From Fischerella thermalis PCC 7521 (GTDB lineage: Bacteria > Cyanobacteriota > Cyanobacteriia > Cyanobacteriales > Nostocaceae): a stretch of DNA of 64,000 nucleotides. Shown piece by piece: positions 7,981 to 17,557 of the stretch (position 1 is the stretch's first letter; every line of letters begins with the position of its first letter). Under the pieces are notes generated by a model. It was given only the letters and a program-made list of their open reading frames with translations. It was not told the DNA's origin and made no database searches. A program made the position numbers and the translations under genes. The DNA lies in NCBI RefSeq assembly GCF_000317225.1, contig NZ_AJLL01000008.1, positions 30,184 through 94,183 of the forward strand, read 5' to 3'.

Positions 7981-9261
7981 CTATTTCTTCAATGTAAAAA
8001 AGAATGTACTACCTACACCTAACTCTGATTCCACCCAAACTTCGCCTCCATACATTTCTATAATTTTTTTAACGATAGCAAGTCCGATTCCGGTACTATT
8101 TGGGTTTTTATGATCGGTTAGTTTTTGAAAAATTTTAAATATTCGTTCAAAATGTTGTTTTTCAATCCCAGGGCCGTTATCTGTGATACTTATTTGCCAA
8201 TATCCATTCTTTTCAGTACAAGCAATTGTGATCTTACCTTGTGGCTTGTCTATGAATTTGATGGCGTTACTCAATAAGTTTTGAAATACTTGTTCTATCC
8301 GAGTTTTTTCAAATTTAATTACAGGTAATTGGTTAGCTATTTCGATTTGGATATTTTCGATTGGTTGGAGTAATTCAATTACTTCTGTGACTACATCATT
8401 TAAATTTACTCGTCTGCTCTCTTCTTTAATACGTCCAACTCGTGAGTATTCTAAGATTGCATCTATTAAATTATGAATTTTGTGGACTCTAAAAATTAAC
8501 AGATTAATTAATTCTTTACCTTCATGATCAAATTTATCTGCATAATCAGCTAATAACCATTCTGATAACGAACTAATTCCTCTGAGCGGTGCTTTTAAAT
8601 CATGGGATACTATATAGGCAAAATCGTTTAACTCTTTATTGGTACTTTCTAATTCTTTTACCAACAATGCCATTTTCTCTTGAGACTGCTGACGTTGGGT
8701 AACTTCTTGCTGGAGTAGTTCATTCGTTTTGGCAAGTTCAGCTGTACGTTGTTCAACTAATTCTTCTAAATTTTCTTTATATTCACGTAACTCACGTTCT
8801 ACGCGCTTGCGTTCGATAATTTCGTTTTGTAAAGCGTTATTCGCCGCTTCTAGTTGTGCTGGACTAGGAAGCGCAAGTGCTTGGGGAACTAGAGGTATTA
8901 AGGTTAAAGCAGTATAAAACGAAACTATAGCCGTGACAGCTTTAATGGTACCTGATAACCAATAGTCAGGATGCCATAGCGTCCATACACCCATAATATG
9001 AGTAGTGCCACAAGAGATAATAAAGGCCCCAAATAAAATAAATAGACTCTTGAATGGCACATCTTGCCTTTTACGGACAAAATAAATTAGTGTCAGTGGA
9101 ATTGAGAAGTAAGACAGAGCAATAAGCGAATCTGTTAAGATATGCAGCCATACTAACTCCAGCTTCCATAGATAACAATGACCGTGGGGTATAAAATTCC
9201 CACTGTAAAAAAAAACTACTAATAAATTCCACTGTATTATCTCCGGTACATTTGAGTTCAT
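7981..9261 (-). CDS. Ethylene-receptor-like sensor histidine kinase
   Basis: 426 residues. Residues about 35-130 form the three-helix membrane domain of plant ETR1-type receptors: LTDSLIALSYFSIPLTLIYF, then FGAFIISCGTTHIMGVWT. The residues needed for copper and ethylene binding in ETR1 (D25, Y32, I35, P36, C65, H69) are all present with the same spacing, as D44, Y51, I54, P55, C84 and H88. A coiled coil (about 135-210) leads to HisKA (FAYIVSHDLKAPLRG, H220) and HATPase_c (DNGPGIE, TGIGLAIVKK). No GAF domain or receiver is present. It probably senses ethylene through a Cu(I) cofactor and phosphorylates an unlinked regulator; the cyanobacterial precedent is Synechocystis SynEtr1, whose architecture differs. 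The gene stands alone. Confidence 0.93.
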   Translation of the reverse strand: MNSNVPEIIQWNLLVVFFYSGNFIPHGHCYLWKLELVWLHILTDSLIALSYFSIPLTLIYFVRKRQDVPFKSLFILFGAFIISCGTTHIMGVWTLWHPDYWLSGTIKAVTAIVSFYTALTLIPLVPQALALPSPAQLEAANNALQNEIIERKRVERELREYKENLEELVEQRTAELAKTNELLQQEVTQRQQSQEKMALLVKELESTNKELNDFAYIVSHDLKAPLRGISSLSEWLLADYADKFDHEGKELINLLIFRVHKIHNLIDAILEYSRVGRIKEESRRVNLNDVVTEVIELLQPIENIQIEIANQLPVIKFEKTRIEQVFQNLLSNAIKFIDKPQGKITIACTEKNGYWQISITDNGPGIEKQHFERIFKIFQKLTDHKNPNSTGIGLAIVKKIIEMYGGEVWVESELGVGSTFFFTLKK

Positions 9262-9365
9262 GCACCATATAAAAAGTGATAGTTCGTCTATTTTAAGGAA
9301 TATTTTTTGTCAAAATAAACAAGTTAGCGTGAAAAAATATATTTCGCGTGATGATTGTTAATGTT

Positions 9366-9394
9366 GTACCAGACGTGCCATGGCACATCTGTAC
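9366..9394. repeat. Near-perfect palindromic repeat
   Basis: GTACCAGACGTGCCA meets TGGCACATCTGTAC at 9380/9381, an imperfect inverted repeat. It is clearly the same element as the perfect copy at 46607-46638. It lies in the 9262-9483 gap between the divergent kinase and pcrA genes. Confidence 0.75.
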
Positions 9395-9483
9395 ATTGGT
9401 TAGTGGTTGGTTGTTATTAGTAGTTAACAACCCTTGACCCTTAACCTATTAACTAATTACTATTGATTATTGACACTTGACTA

Positions 9484-11820
9484 ATGACTATTGACTTTCT
9501 CAGTCACCTCAACCCCAGTCAGCGCCGCGCTGTTGAACACTTTTGTGGCCCTTTGCTAGTTGTTGCTGGTGCAGGTTCCGGCAAAACACGAGCGCTTACT
9601 TATCGCATTGCTAATCTGATTTTGCAACATCGTGTCGATCCTGAAAATATCCTGGCAGTGACTTTCACCAACAAAGCTGCACGGGAAATGAAAGAACGTA
9701 TTCAAAAATTATTTGCCGAACAATTGGCGATCGCAGAATTTGGTGAGCGTTTTGACTTACTGCCAGAATACGATCAAGTCAGATTAAAATCCCGAGTTTG
9801 GCGTTCTTATATCAAAGAATTGTGGTGTGGGACTTTCCACAGTTTGTTTTCTCGGATTCTCCGCTTTGATATCGAAAAATACCAAGATGAAAAAGGACGT
9901 CGTTGGAATCGTAATTTTTCTATTTTTGATGAATCTGACGCCCAAAGTCTGGTGAAAGAAATCGTCACTAAGCAGTTAAACTTAGACGATAAAAAATTTG
10001 AACCACGTTCGGTACGCTACGCCATTAGCAACGCCAAAAACAAAGGTTTATCACCCCAGGATTATGAGAGGGAACAACCAAATTACCGAGGAAGAGTGAT
10101 CGCGGAAGTTTATAGTAAATATCAAGATAGGCTGGCAGAAAATAATGCCTTAGATTTTGATGATTTAATTCTCGTACCTGTAAAATTGTTTCAGCAAAAC
10201 GAGCAGGTATTGGGTTATTGGTATCACAAGTTTCGCCATATTTTAGTAGATGAGTATCAAGATACTAATCGGACTCAATATGATTTGATTCGGTTATTGG
10301 TGACCCATGGTGAAACAAATAAGAATAATTGGGATTGGCGCGATCGCTCGGTTTTTGTTGTTGGTGACGCTGACCAATCAATCTATTCTTTTCGGATGGC
10401 TGACTTTACTATTTTGCTTGAGTTTCAGCAAGACTTTGGTGATGGTTTGCCGGATGAAGATACCAGGACAATGGTAAAACTAGAAGAAAATTATCGCTCC
10501 TGTGAAAATATTCTCCAAGCTGCCAACCAATTAATTGAAAATAATACCCAACGCATTGATAAAGTTCTCCGCGCTACCAGAGGTGCAGGTGAACAGATTT
10601 ATTTTTTCAAAGCTGATGATGAAATTGCGGAAGCCGAATTTGTGATCAATCAAATTCGCAATTTAGAAAGAGAAAACCCGGAATTAAACTGGGGAAGTTT
10701 TGCTATACTTTATCGCACCAACGCCCAATCTCGCCCCTTTGAGGATCTTTTAGTCCGCGCCCAAATTCCCTACACCGTTGTCGGTGGGTTAAAATTTTAT
10801 GACCGCAAAGAAATTAAAGATGTACTCGCCTATTTAAGAGTGATCGCTAACCCCGCGGATACAGTCAGTTTATTACGGGTAATCAACACTCCGCGCCGGG
10901 GAATCGGTAAAGCGACAATTGACAACTTAGTTGGTGCTGCTCAAGAATTAGGCACGACTTTGTGGGAAATACTGAGCGACGAAACATCAGTTAATACCTT
11001 ATCTGGGCGTTCTGCCAAGTCTGTAAATAACTTCGCAGCCATGATTAGCCGTTGGCAAGCAGAATTAGCAACCGTGCCAGCTTCCCAGATTTTACAAGGT
11101 ATATTAGAAGACTCTGGATATGTGCAAGACTTAATGAGCCAGGGAACAGATGAAGCAGAAGACAGAGTCCAAAACGTCCAGGAATTGTTTAACGCCGTAC
11201 GCCAATTTGAAGAGGAAAACGAAGAGGTTTCTTTGGGAGATTTCCTTGCTAGTGCTGCTCTGAGTTCCGATTTAGATAATCTCAAAGAAGGACAAGCAGC
11301 TGTTTCCCTGATGACTCTCCACGCTTCTAAGGGGTTAGAGTTTCCTGTGGTGTATATGGTGGGGTTAGAACAGGGACTATTTCCTAACTATCGTTCCATG
11401 AACGATCCCTCAGCTTTAGAAGAAGAACGCCGTTTGTGTTATGTGGGGATTACTCGCGCCCAAGAAAGGTTATTTCTCTCCCACGCCCGGGAACGCCGCC
11501 TTTATGGAAATCGGGAACCCGCAGTGCGATCGCAATTCCTCGACGAATTACCAGAAGAATTATTAGTTACCCATCGTCCGGGTAGAGTTGCTTACAGCAA
11601 AACTGCCAACGGTAGCGTTCCACAACGCGCAACAAAAGCCAGACAAAGCGTTGAGGAAAAATGGCAAGTAGGCGATCGTGTCTTGCACAAAATCTTTGGC
11701 GAAGGTGAAATTACACACGTCTTTGGTTCTGGGAGAAAAATTTCTGTAGCGATTAAGTTTGATCAACTTGGTCAAAAAATTGTTGATCCTCAAGTTGCAC
11801 AGTTACAACGGGTGGATTAG
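9484..11820 (+). CDS. pcrA: ATP-dependent DNA helicase PcrA (UvrD family)
   Basis: 778-residue superfamily 1A 3'-5' helicase for DNA repair and replication restart. Visible motifs: Q-motif LNPSQRRAVEH, Walker A GAGSGKT (29-35), Ia FTNKAAREMKER, II ILVDEYQDTN, III GDADQSIYSFRMAD, IV NYRSCENIL, V TLHASKGLEFPVVYMVGLE and VI YVGITRAQERL. The C-terminus (EKWQVGDRVLHKIFGEGEITHVFGSG, about 715 onward) is the Tudor-like domain that binds RNA polymerase in PcrA/UvrD. Length and motif set match the PcrA subfamily. The ATG at 9484 places the Q-motif at the expected position. No operon partner. Confidence 0.96.
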   Translation: MTIDFLSHLNPSQRRAVEHFCGPLLVVAGAGSGKTRALTYRIANLILQHRVDPENILAVTFTNKAAREMKERIQKLFAEQLAIAEFGERFDLLPEYDQVRLKSRVWRSYIKELWCGTFHSLFSRILRFDIEKYQDEKGRRWNRNFSIFDESDAQSLVKEIVTKQLNLDDKKFEPRSVRYAISNAKNKGLSPQDYEREQPNYRGRVIAEVYSKYQDRLAENNALDFDDLILVPVKLFQQNEQVLGYWYHKFRHILVDEYQDTNRTQYDLIRLLVTHGETNKNNWDWRDRSVFVVGDADQSIYSFRMADFTILLEFQQDFGDGLPDEDTRTMVKLEENYRSCENILQAANQLIENNTQRIDKVLRATRGAGEQIYFFKADDEIAEAEFVINQIRNLERENPELNWGSFAILYRTNAQSRPFEDLLVRAQIPYTVVGGLKFYDRKEIKDVLAYLRVIANPADTVSLLRVINTPRRGIGKATIDNLVGAAQELGTTLWEILSDETSVNTLSGRSAKSVNNFAAMISRWQAELATVPASQILQGILEDSGYVQDLMSQGTDEAEDRVQNVQELFNAVRQFEEENEEVSLGDFLASAALSSDLDNLKEGQAAVSLMTLHASKGLEFPVVYMVGLEQGLFPNYRSMNDPSALEEERRLCYVGITRAQERLFLSHARERRLYGNREPAVRSQFLDELPEELLVTHRPGRVAYSKTANGSVPQRATKARQSVEEKWQVGDRVLHKIFGEGEITHVFGSGRKISVAIKFDQLGQKIVDPQVAQLQRVD

Positions 11821-11869
11821 GGGAGTGCGAGGATGCAATATGGAAAAACTAACTCCAGTAATTCTAGTT

Positions 11870-11947
11870 TTATGACGTTTCTGGTCGTACACCACACAAG
11901 CGTTTAAAGTCTTCTGGTTTCAAGCTTTTTACTGGTTCGTATGTCAT
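11870..11947 (-). pseudogene. Transposase N-terminal remnant (IS5-like)
   Basis: A 25-codon frame reads MTYEPVKSLKPEDFKRLCGV, then RPETS and a stop. The (L)KPE(D/E)FKRLCGV(K/R)PET pattern is, as I recall it, the start of DDE transposases with an N-terminal helix-turn-helix that are common in cyanobacteria. Nothing after it continues the protein, so this is a truncated remnant. The nearby GACTTTTGCAAGAGGTCT (about 11989-12006) could be an old terminal repeat of the element. Confidence 0.5.
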
Positions 11948-12244
11948 CAATACTACCCAACTCTATCCTACTTGTTCCATGCATCTAGGACTTTTGCAAG
12001 AGGTCTAATTGTAATAGCGAATGGTTTTAATCGGAACTCCGCTGAGAGATGTTACCTGACCAATCAACAGCATGTTCTTTCTAGGTTTAATACACTTTAA
12101 TTACTGCATGTGTATAAATCTGTATAAATCTATATGTCATATTTACATTTATTGTGGTTTTTTTGTATCGATATATGGAATTCAATAAATGATGCGACTG
12201 TTAAAGTAGTGAGAAAATTCATCGACAAAATACCTTGCAGAAAA

Positions 12245-12265
12245 AGAAGTGGCAGAGCCACTTCT
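12245..12265. repeat. Hairpin repeat in the 11821-12661 intergenic region
   Basis: AGAAGTGGC, a three-base loop, then GCCACTTCT: a perfect nine-base-pair stem. An open frame that crosses it on the minus strand (12130-12336) looks non-coding. The rest of this 840-bp gap, apart from the transposase remnant, is AT-rich and featureless to my eye. Confidence 0.6.
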
Positions 12266-12661
12266 AAGTAATTCCCAGGTAGAACCTGAAAAACAGTATA
12301 ACGGGCATAATAAATATAAATAGTATAAAGTAACACTTATTAACTTATATGTTAGTTTTTGTTACTTAGGTGAATATCAAAAATAAAATAAAACATAATA
12401 TGATGTAACTATTTTCTGGTTAAATTTTAAGCAATGCAAATAAAGAGCAGAGATTTCCCCTCGTCAGGAGCTAGCTTGACACACCTGAAATTCGACATTA
12501 GTGCATGACTAAATTTTAGTCTTTTGATTGATTTTCTAAACATCAACTAGTAGTTAAAAAAAGCTTATAAATTGGCTGTATTGATACTAAAATTGGATTT
12601 TTATGTAAACTTTAAGGGATAAGTATATTTCGCTATAAATTTATGCAATATTGTCCTTAGA

Positions 12662-13438
12662 TTATTTTCTTGAAGGAGAGGTAAACTCCTTCTCATAATT
12701 AGGGTCATGAGTGCCAAGCAGCTTATCCCAAAACGTGAAGTATAGCCCGTAGTGTACTTTATACTTACGGTGATGTATTGAGTGATGGGTCGAACCAATA
12801 AACCACTTGCCAAACCATTGGCGAAAAAACCATGAGGGAAATAGCTCAAATCCGAGATGAGTTAATACAGCCCATATAGTCATTGTCATCAGCACAGCAA
12901 TCAAAGTGATGAAATGAAGTGGAATCAGGAAGACAATCCCTACAAAGAAAAGACCTTGTAAAACCGCTTCTGGCAAGTCGAAAGCAAAGGAAGTCCAAGG
13001 TGTTGGATGTCCTGAACGATGATGACCATAGTGCAGCCACTTAAAAAGCAAAGGGTTGTGAAACGCTCGATGGATAAAGTAAAAGTATGTATCCTGGAGG
13101 ATAAGTACTGCAACAAAGCTAACCCCTAAATACCACAGTCCATACTGGCTTACACAAGTGTACAAGAGTGTTACGCCCGAATCGTATGCTGAGAGAATAA
13201 GCGCGGCGCAAAGTCCAAAAAATACCGCAGAGAGAACCGAGAGTTCGACATCCTGTCGAATTGATTTCCACTGGGCAAGTTTCACATTTAGCCCCCGCTT
13301 TACCAAAGCCTTTCCCATCAGTGAATAGAAGAAGCAGTATGTTCCCCCTGCAATGAGAAAGTATCGGACTAGAATAATCCCGAAAAATGCCAACCAATAT
13401 AACCCTAACTTCTCTAAAATCAACAACAAAGTTTGCAC
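12662..13438 (-). CDS. Fatty acid hydroxylase / sterol desaturase family membrane protein
   Basis: 258 residues starting at a GTG. Four to five membrane segments surround the di-iron histidine boxes of the family: FIHRAFH (HxxxH), HYGHHRSGHPTPW (HxxHH) and THHSIHHRKYKVHYG (HxxHH type). Members hydroxylate or desaturate lipids, sterols or carotenoids using O2 at a non-haem di-iron site in the membrane. The substrate here is unknown: carotenoid hydroxylase CrtR is a different branch, and hydroxylation of an acyl chain is an equal possibility. It is monocistronic, with about 640 bp between it and the divergent transporter gene. Confidence 0.88.
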   Translation of the reverse strand: MQTLLLILEKLGLYWLAFFGIILVRYFLIAGGTYCFFYSLMGKALVKRGLNVKLAQWKSIRQDVELSVLSAVFFGLCAALILSAYDSGVTLLYTCVSQYGLWYLGVSFVAVLILQDTYFYFIHRAFHNPLLFKWLHYGHHRSGHPTPWTSFAFDLPEAVLQGLFFVGIVFLIPLHFITLIAVLMTMTIWAVLTHLGFELFPSWFFRQWFGKWFIGSTHHSIHHRKYKVHYGLYFTFWDKLLGTHDPNYEKEFTSPSRK

Positions 13439-13995
13439 TCAATTCAGTTAATTTACAGATTGAAGCGTAACATTTTTAATGATTCCTAACTTCTATCGCA
13501 AGCAGTGTTAATTTGACACTTCCAATCCACCGGTGAAACTAGATGGGGTGCTTACTTCACAGGAAGACCTCAACAACCCGACGTATTGAGATGGTTAAAT
13601 CTATGCCAATGTGATGTAAATTATATTTAAATTTTTCTAGATTATTGCAATTTATTTCCAAACAATTATAATCGTGAATAGTTAAGAAATATAATGTTAC
13701 AGTTCCATCAAAAGAGTAATTTTACTCACTGGTCATAAATATTCTTACCTTATCCAAGCCTAGCCTATAGTTTGGCAATATCTTGTGAGTAGGGAGACTA
13801 TGGTTAAAAAGAAATTAATAGCACTCGAGCACTTAAATATTGTTTTGTATGCTTAATATGCCGTAATGTTTAACTATTCCTAGCCATAGACGCTTGAGTC
13901 ATTAGATAGAATATCATATTTTACTTTTTATTTCGATAGATTGAAAAATCTATCATCCTCCTGGCTGTTACTCAACCTTGATCGTCATCGTATCG

Positions 13996-14029
13996 TTCAG
14001 GTTATAACCACCGAGACAGGTGGACTGAA
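13996..14029 (+). promoter_or_regulatory. Structured leader element upstream of the MFS gene
   Basis: TTCAG (13996-14000) pairs with CTGAA (14025-14029), and inside it CCACC (14008-14012) pairs with GGTGG (14019-14023) around GAGACA. There is a seven-base bulge on the left and one base on the right. It ends 46 bp before the GTG start at 14076. It may be a regulatory leader or a protein-binding hairpin; no known riboswitch class is matched. The rest of the gap 13439-14075 is AT-rich with nothing recognised. Confidence 0.3.
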
Positions 14030-14075
14030 TCTTTACTTGTCCAACTTAACACAACTAAATTAATATTTTCCTCTA

Positions 14076-15545
14076 GTGAAGACTCTATCTACCTCTACTG
14101 AAGAAGTACTAGAACACCTGCCTCATATAGAACTACTACAACCCCTAACAGTATCAGACCCGATACTCAAGCCAGACTCACCGCCGAAAATTTCTAAGCA
14201 AGCCACTCGAACTAGCCTGAAGGCATCAACCCTAGATGGAGTGTTTGCTACCATTTTTTCCAATATTACTGGCGGTGTATTACTGGTGAACTTTTTACTC
14301 CAGCTGGGTGCTAGTCCAGTAGAAATTGGCTTGCTATCTTCAATTCCCCTGCTGGTAAATTTTTTGCAACCAGTGGGAGCTTATCTTGCCGATCGCACTT
14401 CTAGCCGCCATTGGTATACTCTGGCGATTTTCGGTTCTTCTAGGCTACTTTGGTTGATTTTAGTGGCGGGTATTGCCTGGTTCTCCTGTTCTAATACCGC
14501 ACCCCACCAATTAGTAATCTGGACACTGGGAATAATTCTAGTCACCAATGTTTTAGGAGCCTTGGGCGGTTGCGCCTGGTTCAGCTGGATGGCTGCTTTA
14601 GTTCCTCCTCGCTTGCGAGGGCGTTATTTTGGTTTTCGCAATAGTGCTGCTAGCTTAGCTAATCTCTTGTCTGTGCCATTACTCGGATTTGCTGTCTCGG
14701 TCTGGCCTGGTGGCACAATCCAAGGTTATGGCATACTTTTGTTGCTGGGAGTGGTTATTGGTCTAGTCAGTTTGGCGTGTCAGTTTTGGATGGTAGATGT
14801 CAATCCACAAAATTTCCACTCTGGCGAAGCCTTATCCCAACAGGAGAAAATTTTTAGCAGTGAGCAACCAAAGGCGTTTAGTTTCCTTAAAGACCTCAAT
14901 TTCTTGAAATTTTTGCTCTATTTTGGCCTGTGGACATTCGCAATGAACCTCAGCGCCCCGTTTTTTAACCTTTACATGCTGAAAAACTTAGGCTTAAACC
15001 TAAGTACAGTCACAATTTACACCAGTTTGATAGCTGGAGCTAACTTAGTTATGTTAGTACTCTGGGGCAAGCTGGCGGATAGAGTAGGAAATCGTCCAGT
15101 GTTATTGTTAGTTGGCATTTTAATAGCATTAACACCCTTATTCTGGTTGGCTGCTGGCAATAACTCAGTTTCTGTGTGGCTATGGCTACCGCTTATCCAC
15201 TTGGTAACTGGCGGTTTTGGAGCAGCGATCGAGTTATGCAACAGTAATATTCAGATGGAAATGGCACCCTTGGATCGTCCTTCTCAGTATTTTGCGATCG
15301 CAGCAGCTGTTACTGGTGTTACTGGTGGTTTAGGTTCGACAGTTGGCGGTTTCCTAGCCCAGCTAGATATTATCGGTGGCTTACCTGGATTATTTGCCCT
15401 TTCAACTACTGTGCGATTAGTGGCGCTATTACCTCTGGTATTTGTACAAGAACCACGCAGCAAGCCAATTGTTCATGTGATGGGAAAAATCCTGCCCTTT
15501 AAGGCAAAACTAGCGTTAGTTTCAGCAGAGAAAATGGCGGCTTAA
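14076..15545 (+). CDS. MFS transporter
   Basis: 489 residues with about 12 membrane helices and the family's cytoplasmic loop after helix 2 (GAYLADRTSSRHWY, the GxLaDR motif), repeated in the second half (WGKLADRVGNRPVLL). An N-terminal hydrophilic stretch of about 60 residues precedes the first helix. The FRNSAASLANLLSVPLLG segment is typical of a cyanobacterial MFS group of unknown substrate. The GTG at 14076 has no good SD, but no other start precedes the first helix. A strong terminator follows at 15568. A structured leader sits upstream. Confidence 0.85.
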   Translation: MKTLSTSTEEVLEHLPHIELLQPLTVSDPILKPDSPPKISKQATRTSLKASTLDGVFATIFSNITGGVLLVNFLLQLGASPVEIGLLSSIPLLVNFLQPVGAYLADRTSSRHWYTLAIFGSSRLLWLILVAGIAWFSCSNTAPHQLVIWTLGIILVTNVLGALGGCAWFSWMAALVPPRLRGRYFGFRNSAASLANLLSVPLLGFAVSVWPGGTIQGYGILLLLGVVIGLVSLACQFWMVDVNPQNFHSGEALSQQEKIFSSEQPKAFSFLKDLNFLKFLLYFGLWTFAMNLSAPFFNLYMLKNLGLNLSTVTIYTSLIAGANLVMLVLWGKLADRVGNRPVLLLVGILIALTPLFWLAAGNNSVSVWLWLPLIHLVTGGFGAAIELCNSNIQMEMAPLDRPSQYFAIAAAVTGVTGGLGSTVGGFLAQLDIIGGLPGLFALSTTVRLVALLPLVFVQEPRSKPIVHVMGKILPFKAKLALVSAEKMAA

Positions 15546-15567
15546 CACAAGGGTTAGTACACAACAA

Positions 15568-15600
15568 AAATCCTTCCTTCAAGAGGAAGGATTTCATTTT
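15568..15600 (+). terminator. Rho-independent terminator after the MFS gene
   Basis: AAATCCTTCCT (15568-15578) pairs with AGGAAGGATTT (15584-15594) around a five-base loop, followed by CATTTTTT. It lies 22 bp past the MFS stop codon. Confidence 0.85.
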
Positions 15601-15620
15601 TTGATGCAGCATGGTGCATT

Positions 15621-15687
15621 TCATGTCCGCTTGAGGACTTATATTATCCGTTGGGGTTGGTAATTGGTAATGGGTAATGGGTAATTG
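15621..15687. repeat. Dispersed repeat, copy 1 (inverted relative to 34826)
   Basis: Starts TCATGTCCGCTTGAGGACTT and runs into GGTAATTGGTAATGGGTAAT heptamer-type sequence. The reverse complement of 34826-34895 matches it along almost its whole length (around nine bases in ten by eye). Confidence 0.8.
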
Positions 15688-15734
15688 TAATTAAGATACT
15701 GATAATTTTTCAATGCCAATCTCTAACTAGCAAC

Positions 15735-17309
15735 CTAATCTCCACTTCCTAATCTCTTTTCTTCCTCTTCTTCCATCAGTTCTGCATTCCCTTGCAAAGG
15801 TCTAACAACTCGTGCGATCGCTTCTTGGATAAAAGCCTTCATAAATTCATCGCGGCGATTAAGTTGAAACTGACGCTGCACTACCTCCGTCATCCCGCCG
15901 TCGCCCCAATCTTGATCATTACGAAAGTATTCAATAAAGCTTTTACCAGCGATGCGTGTCAGATACGCAGCTGTCACACCTTGAATTCCTCTACCGATAA
16001 TAAAAGTACCGACATTGAGTTGCAAAGCTGTAGAAAGTAACTCCAATGCACCTTTAACAATCCCTAAACCGGCGATTGTTTTCGCCAGAGACAGCGCTAA
16101 TTCCCGCCCCCGTTCCATGTTTAATTCACAACCGTAAACTCTGCCAATTTCTACAACCATTTGGGCGTTGACAGCAGCTGTTGCCAGTAAATCTACCATG
16201 GGTAATGGTGTAACTGACACCACTCCTGCACCAATCCACTGAAATCGTTCTACGATTTTGTCAGCTTGACGGCGACGTTGACTATCAATTAGTTTGCGCG
16301 CTTCTTCTCCTAGACGCAGCGATTGCAGAAGAATGTTATCTGCCACTAAATCTTCACCTTCTGCACGTAAAATTGCCGCCATTCGCCGCAGCAAGGGTAT
16401 AATTTCTGGCTCTGGTTGGAACATTTCGCCAGTTTCTAGCTGGGCGGGTTGGGGATTGGCAGAAATTGCTACCACATCGCTAGCAGCAATAAACCCTCGT
16501 ACTCTTTGCCGCAATCTAGCGAGGATGGCTTCTTTATCCTCTTCTGTGTACAGGTCTGTTTTATTTAGCACTAACAAAGAGCGTTTTCCGATTTCTGCTA
16601 AGGCTCGTAAAGGCTCATATTCCGAGCGTCTGAGGTCATTATCTACTACAAATAACAGTAAATCTGCTGATGTTGCTAGTTCTCTGGCTAGCTGTTCTCT
16701 CTCAGTACCCGCTATGCCTGCTTCTAAGATTCCTGGCGTATCGGTAATTAAAATCTTGCGCTCTAAACCCCGTAAGCGCATACAATAGGTTTCTCCTGCG
16801 GTGGTAGTTCCCATGGGTGCATCTACTCTGCCTACCATACGTCCTAAAATCGCATTTACCAAAGAAGTTTTGCCAGCACTACCAGTACCAAACACCACGA
16901 CTTGAATTTCACCTCGTTTGAGGTTGGCTTCAATTTCTCGCGATTTACTGAGTAAGGCTTGACGGGCGACTTCATCTTGAATTTGGGCTACTTGTTGCTT
17001 CACAGCTTGCAGGGTGGAAGAAGCTGCTTCTGATTTGGCGGCGGGGATTTGCACTTGTTGACGTTGTCTTTTGGTACGGCGCGATCGCGTCTCGCCAGCT
17101 TGAAGTACCAATACGTAATAGACAAAGGCAGCAATTAAAGCACCAATTAAGACAACGATCAAAAACAGGAGTAAATTGCCCAAAAAGGGAGAATAGGACA
17201 ACTGCCAATAAAGCCGTGACAGAGAGTCAATCAGCCACAGGCAAAGTCCCAAAATGACGATTAGACCGACAATAAGCGTAACGATACGCGACAGAGGCAT
17301 GGATGGCAC
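15735..17309 (-). CDS. Membrane-anchored GTPase with DUF697 domain
   Basis: 524 residues. Two N-terminal membrane helices (about 11-30 and 46-69), a basic linker, then an Era/HSR1-like G domain: G1 GTGSAGKTSL (141-150), G3 DTPG (190-193), G4 NKTD (249-252). The C-terminal part (about 350-500) is DUF697, a hydrophobic helical domain (VTPLPMVDLLATAAVNAQMV). Proteins of this YcjF-like/GTPase combination are conserved in cyanobacteria; a role in membrane dynamics or envelope homeostasis is inferred. Single gene, minus strand, divergent from the kinase at 17558. Confidence 0.85.
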   Translation of the reverse strand: MPSMPLSRIVTLIVGLIVILGLCLWLIDSLSRLYWQLSYSPFLGNLLLFLIVVLIGALIAAFVYYVLVLQAGETRSRRTKRQRQQVQIPAAKSEAASSTLQAVKQQVAQIQDEVARQALLSKSREIEANLKRGEIQVVVFGTGSAGKTSLVNAILGRMVGRVDAPMGTTTAGETYCMRLRGLERKILITDTPGILEAGIAGTEREQLARELATSADLLLFVVDNDLRRSEYEPLRALAEIGKRSLLVLNKTDLYTEEDKEAILARLRQRVRGFIAASDVVAISANPQPAQLETGEMFQPEPEIIPLLRRMAAILRAEGEDLVADNILLQSLRLGEEARKLIDSQRRRQADKIVERFQWIGAGVVSVTPLPMVDLLATAAVNAQMVVEIGRVYGCELNMERGRELALSLAKTIAGLGIVKGALELLSTALQLNVGTFIIGRGIQGVTAAYLTRIAGKSFIEYFRNDQDWGDGGMTEVVQRQFQLNRRDEFMKAFIQEAIARVVRPLQGNAELMEEEEEKRLGSGD

Positions 17310-17557
17310 AGGCTAAAAAAGGCAGAAGGCAAATTCAGTTGTCAGTTAGCAGTTAGCAATTGATCACTGTTTACTGTTCACTGATTTCATCCTGCTTCTA
17401 ATATTAATAGTTTCAGTATTTTTCACCAGGGTCGAGAGAAGTATGTTTTGATAAACTGAGAAAAATCTACATATTAAATTTATACTTAGCTGCTAATAAC
17501 AAGATTTTTTTATGCTAGAAATCCGCCAGATGGAAAACTGCAACATCTTACTAGATC

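Noticed and set aside
12130..12336. 68-residue minus-strand frame
   Set aside because: It crosses a hairpin repeat, and its composition is like translated AT-rich spacer.
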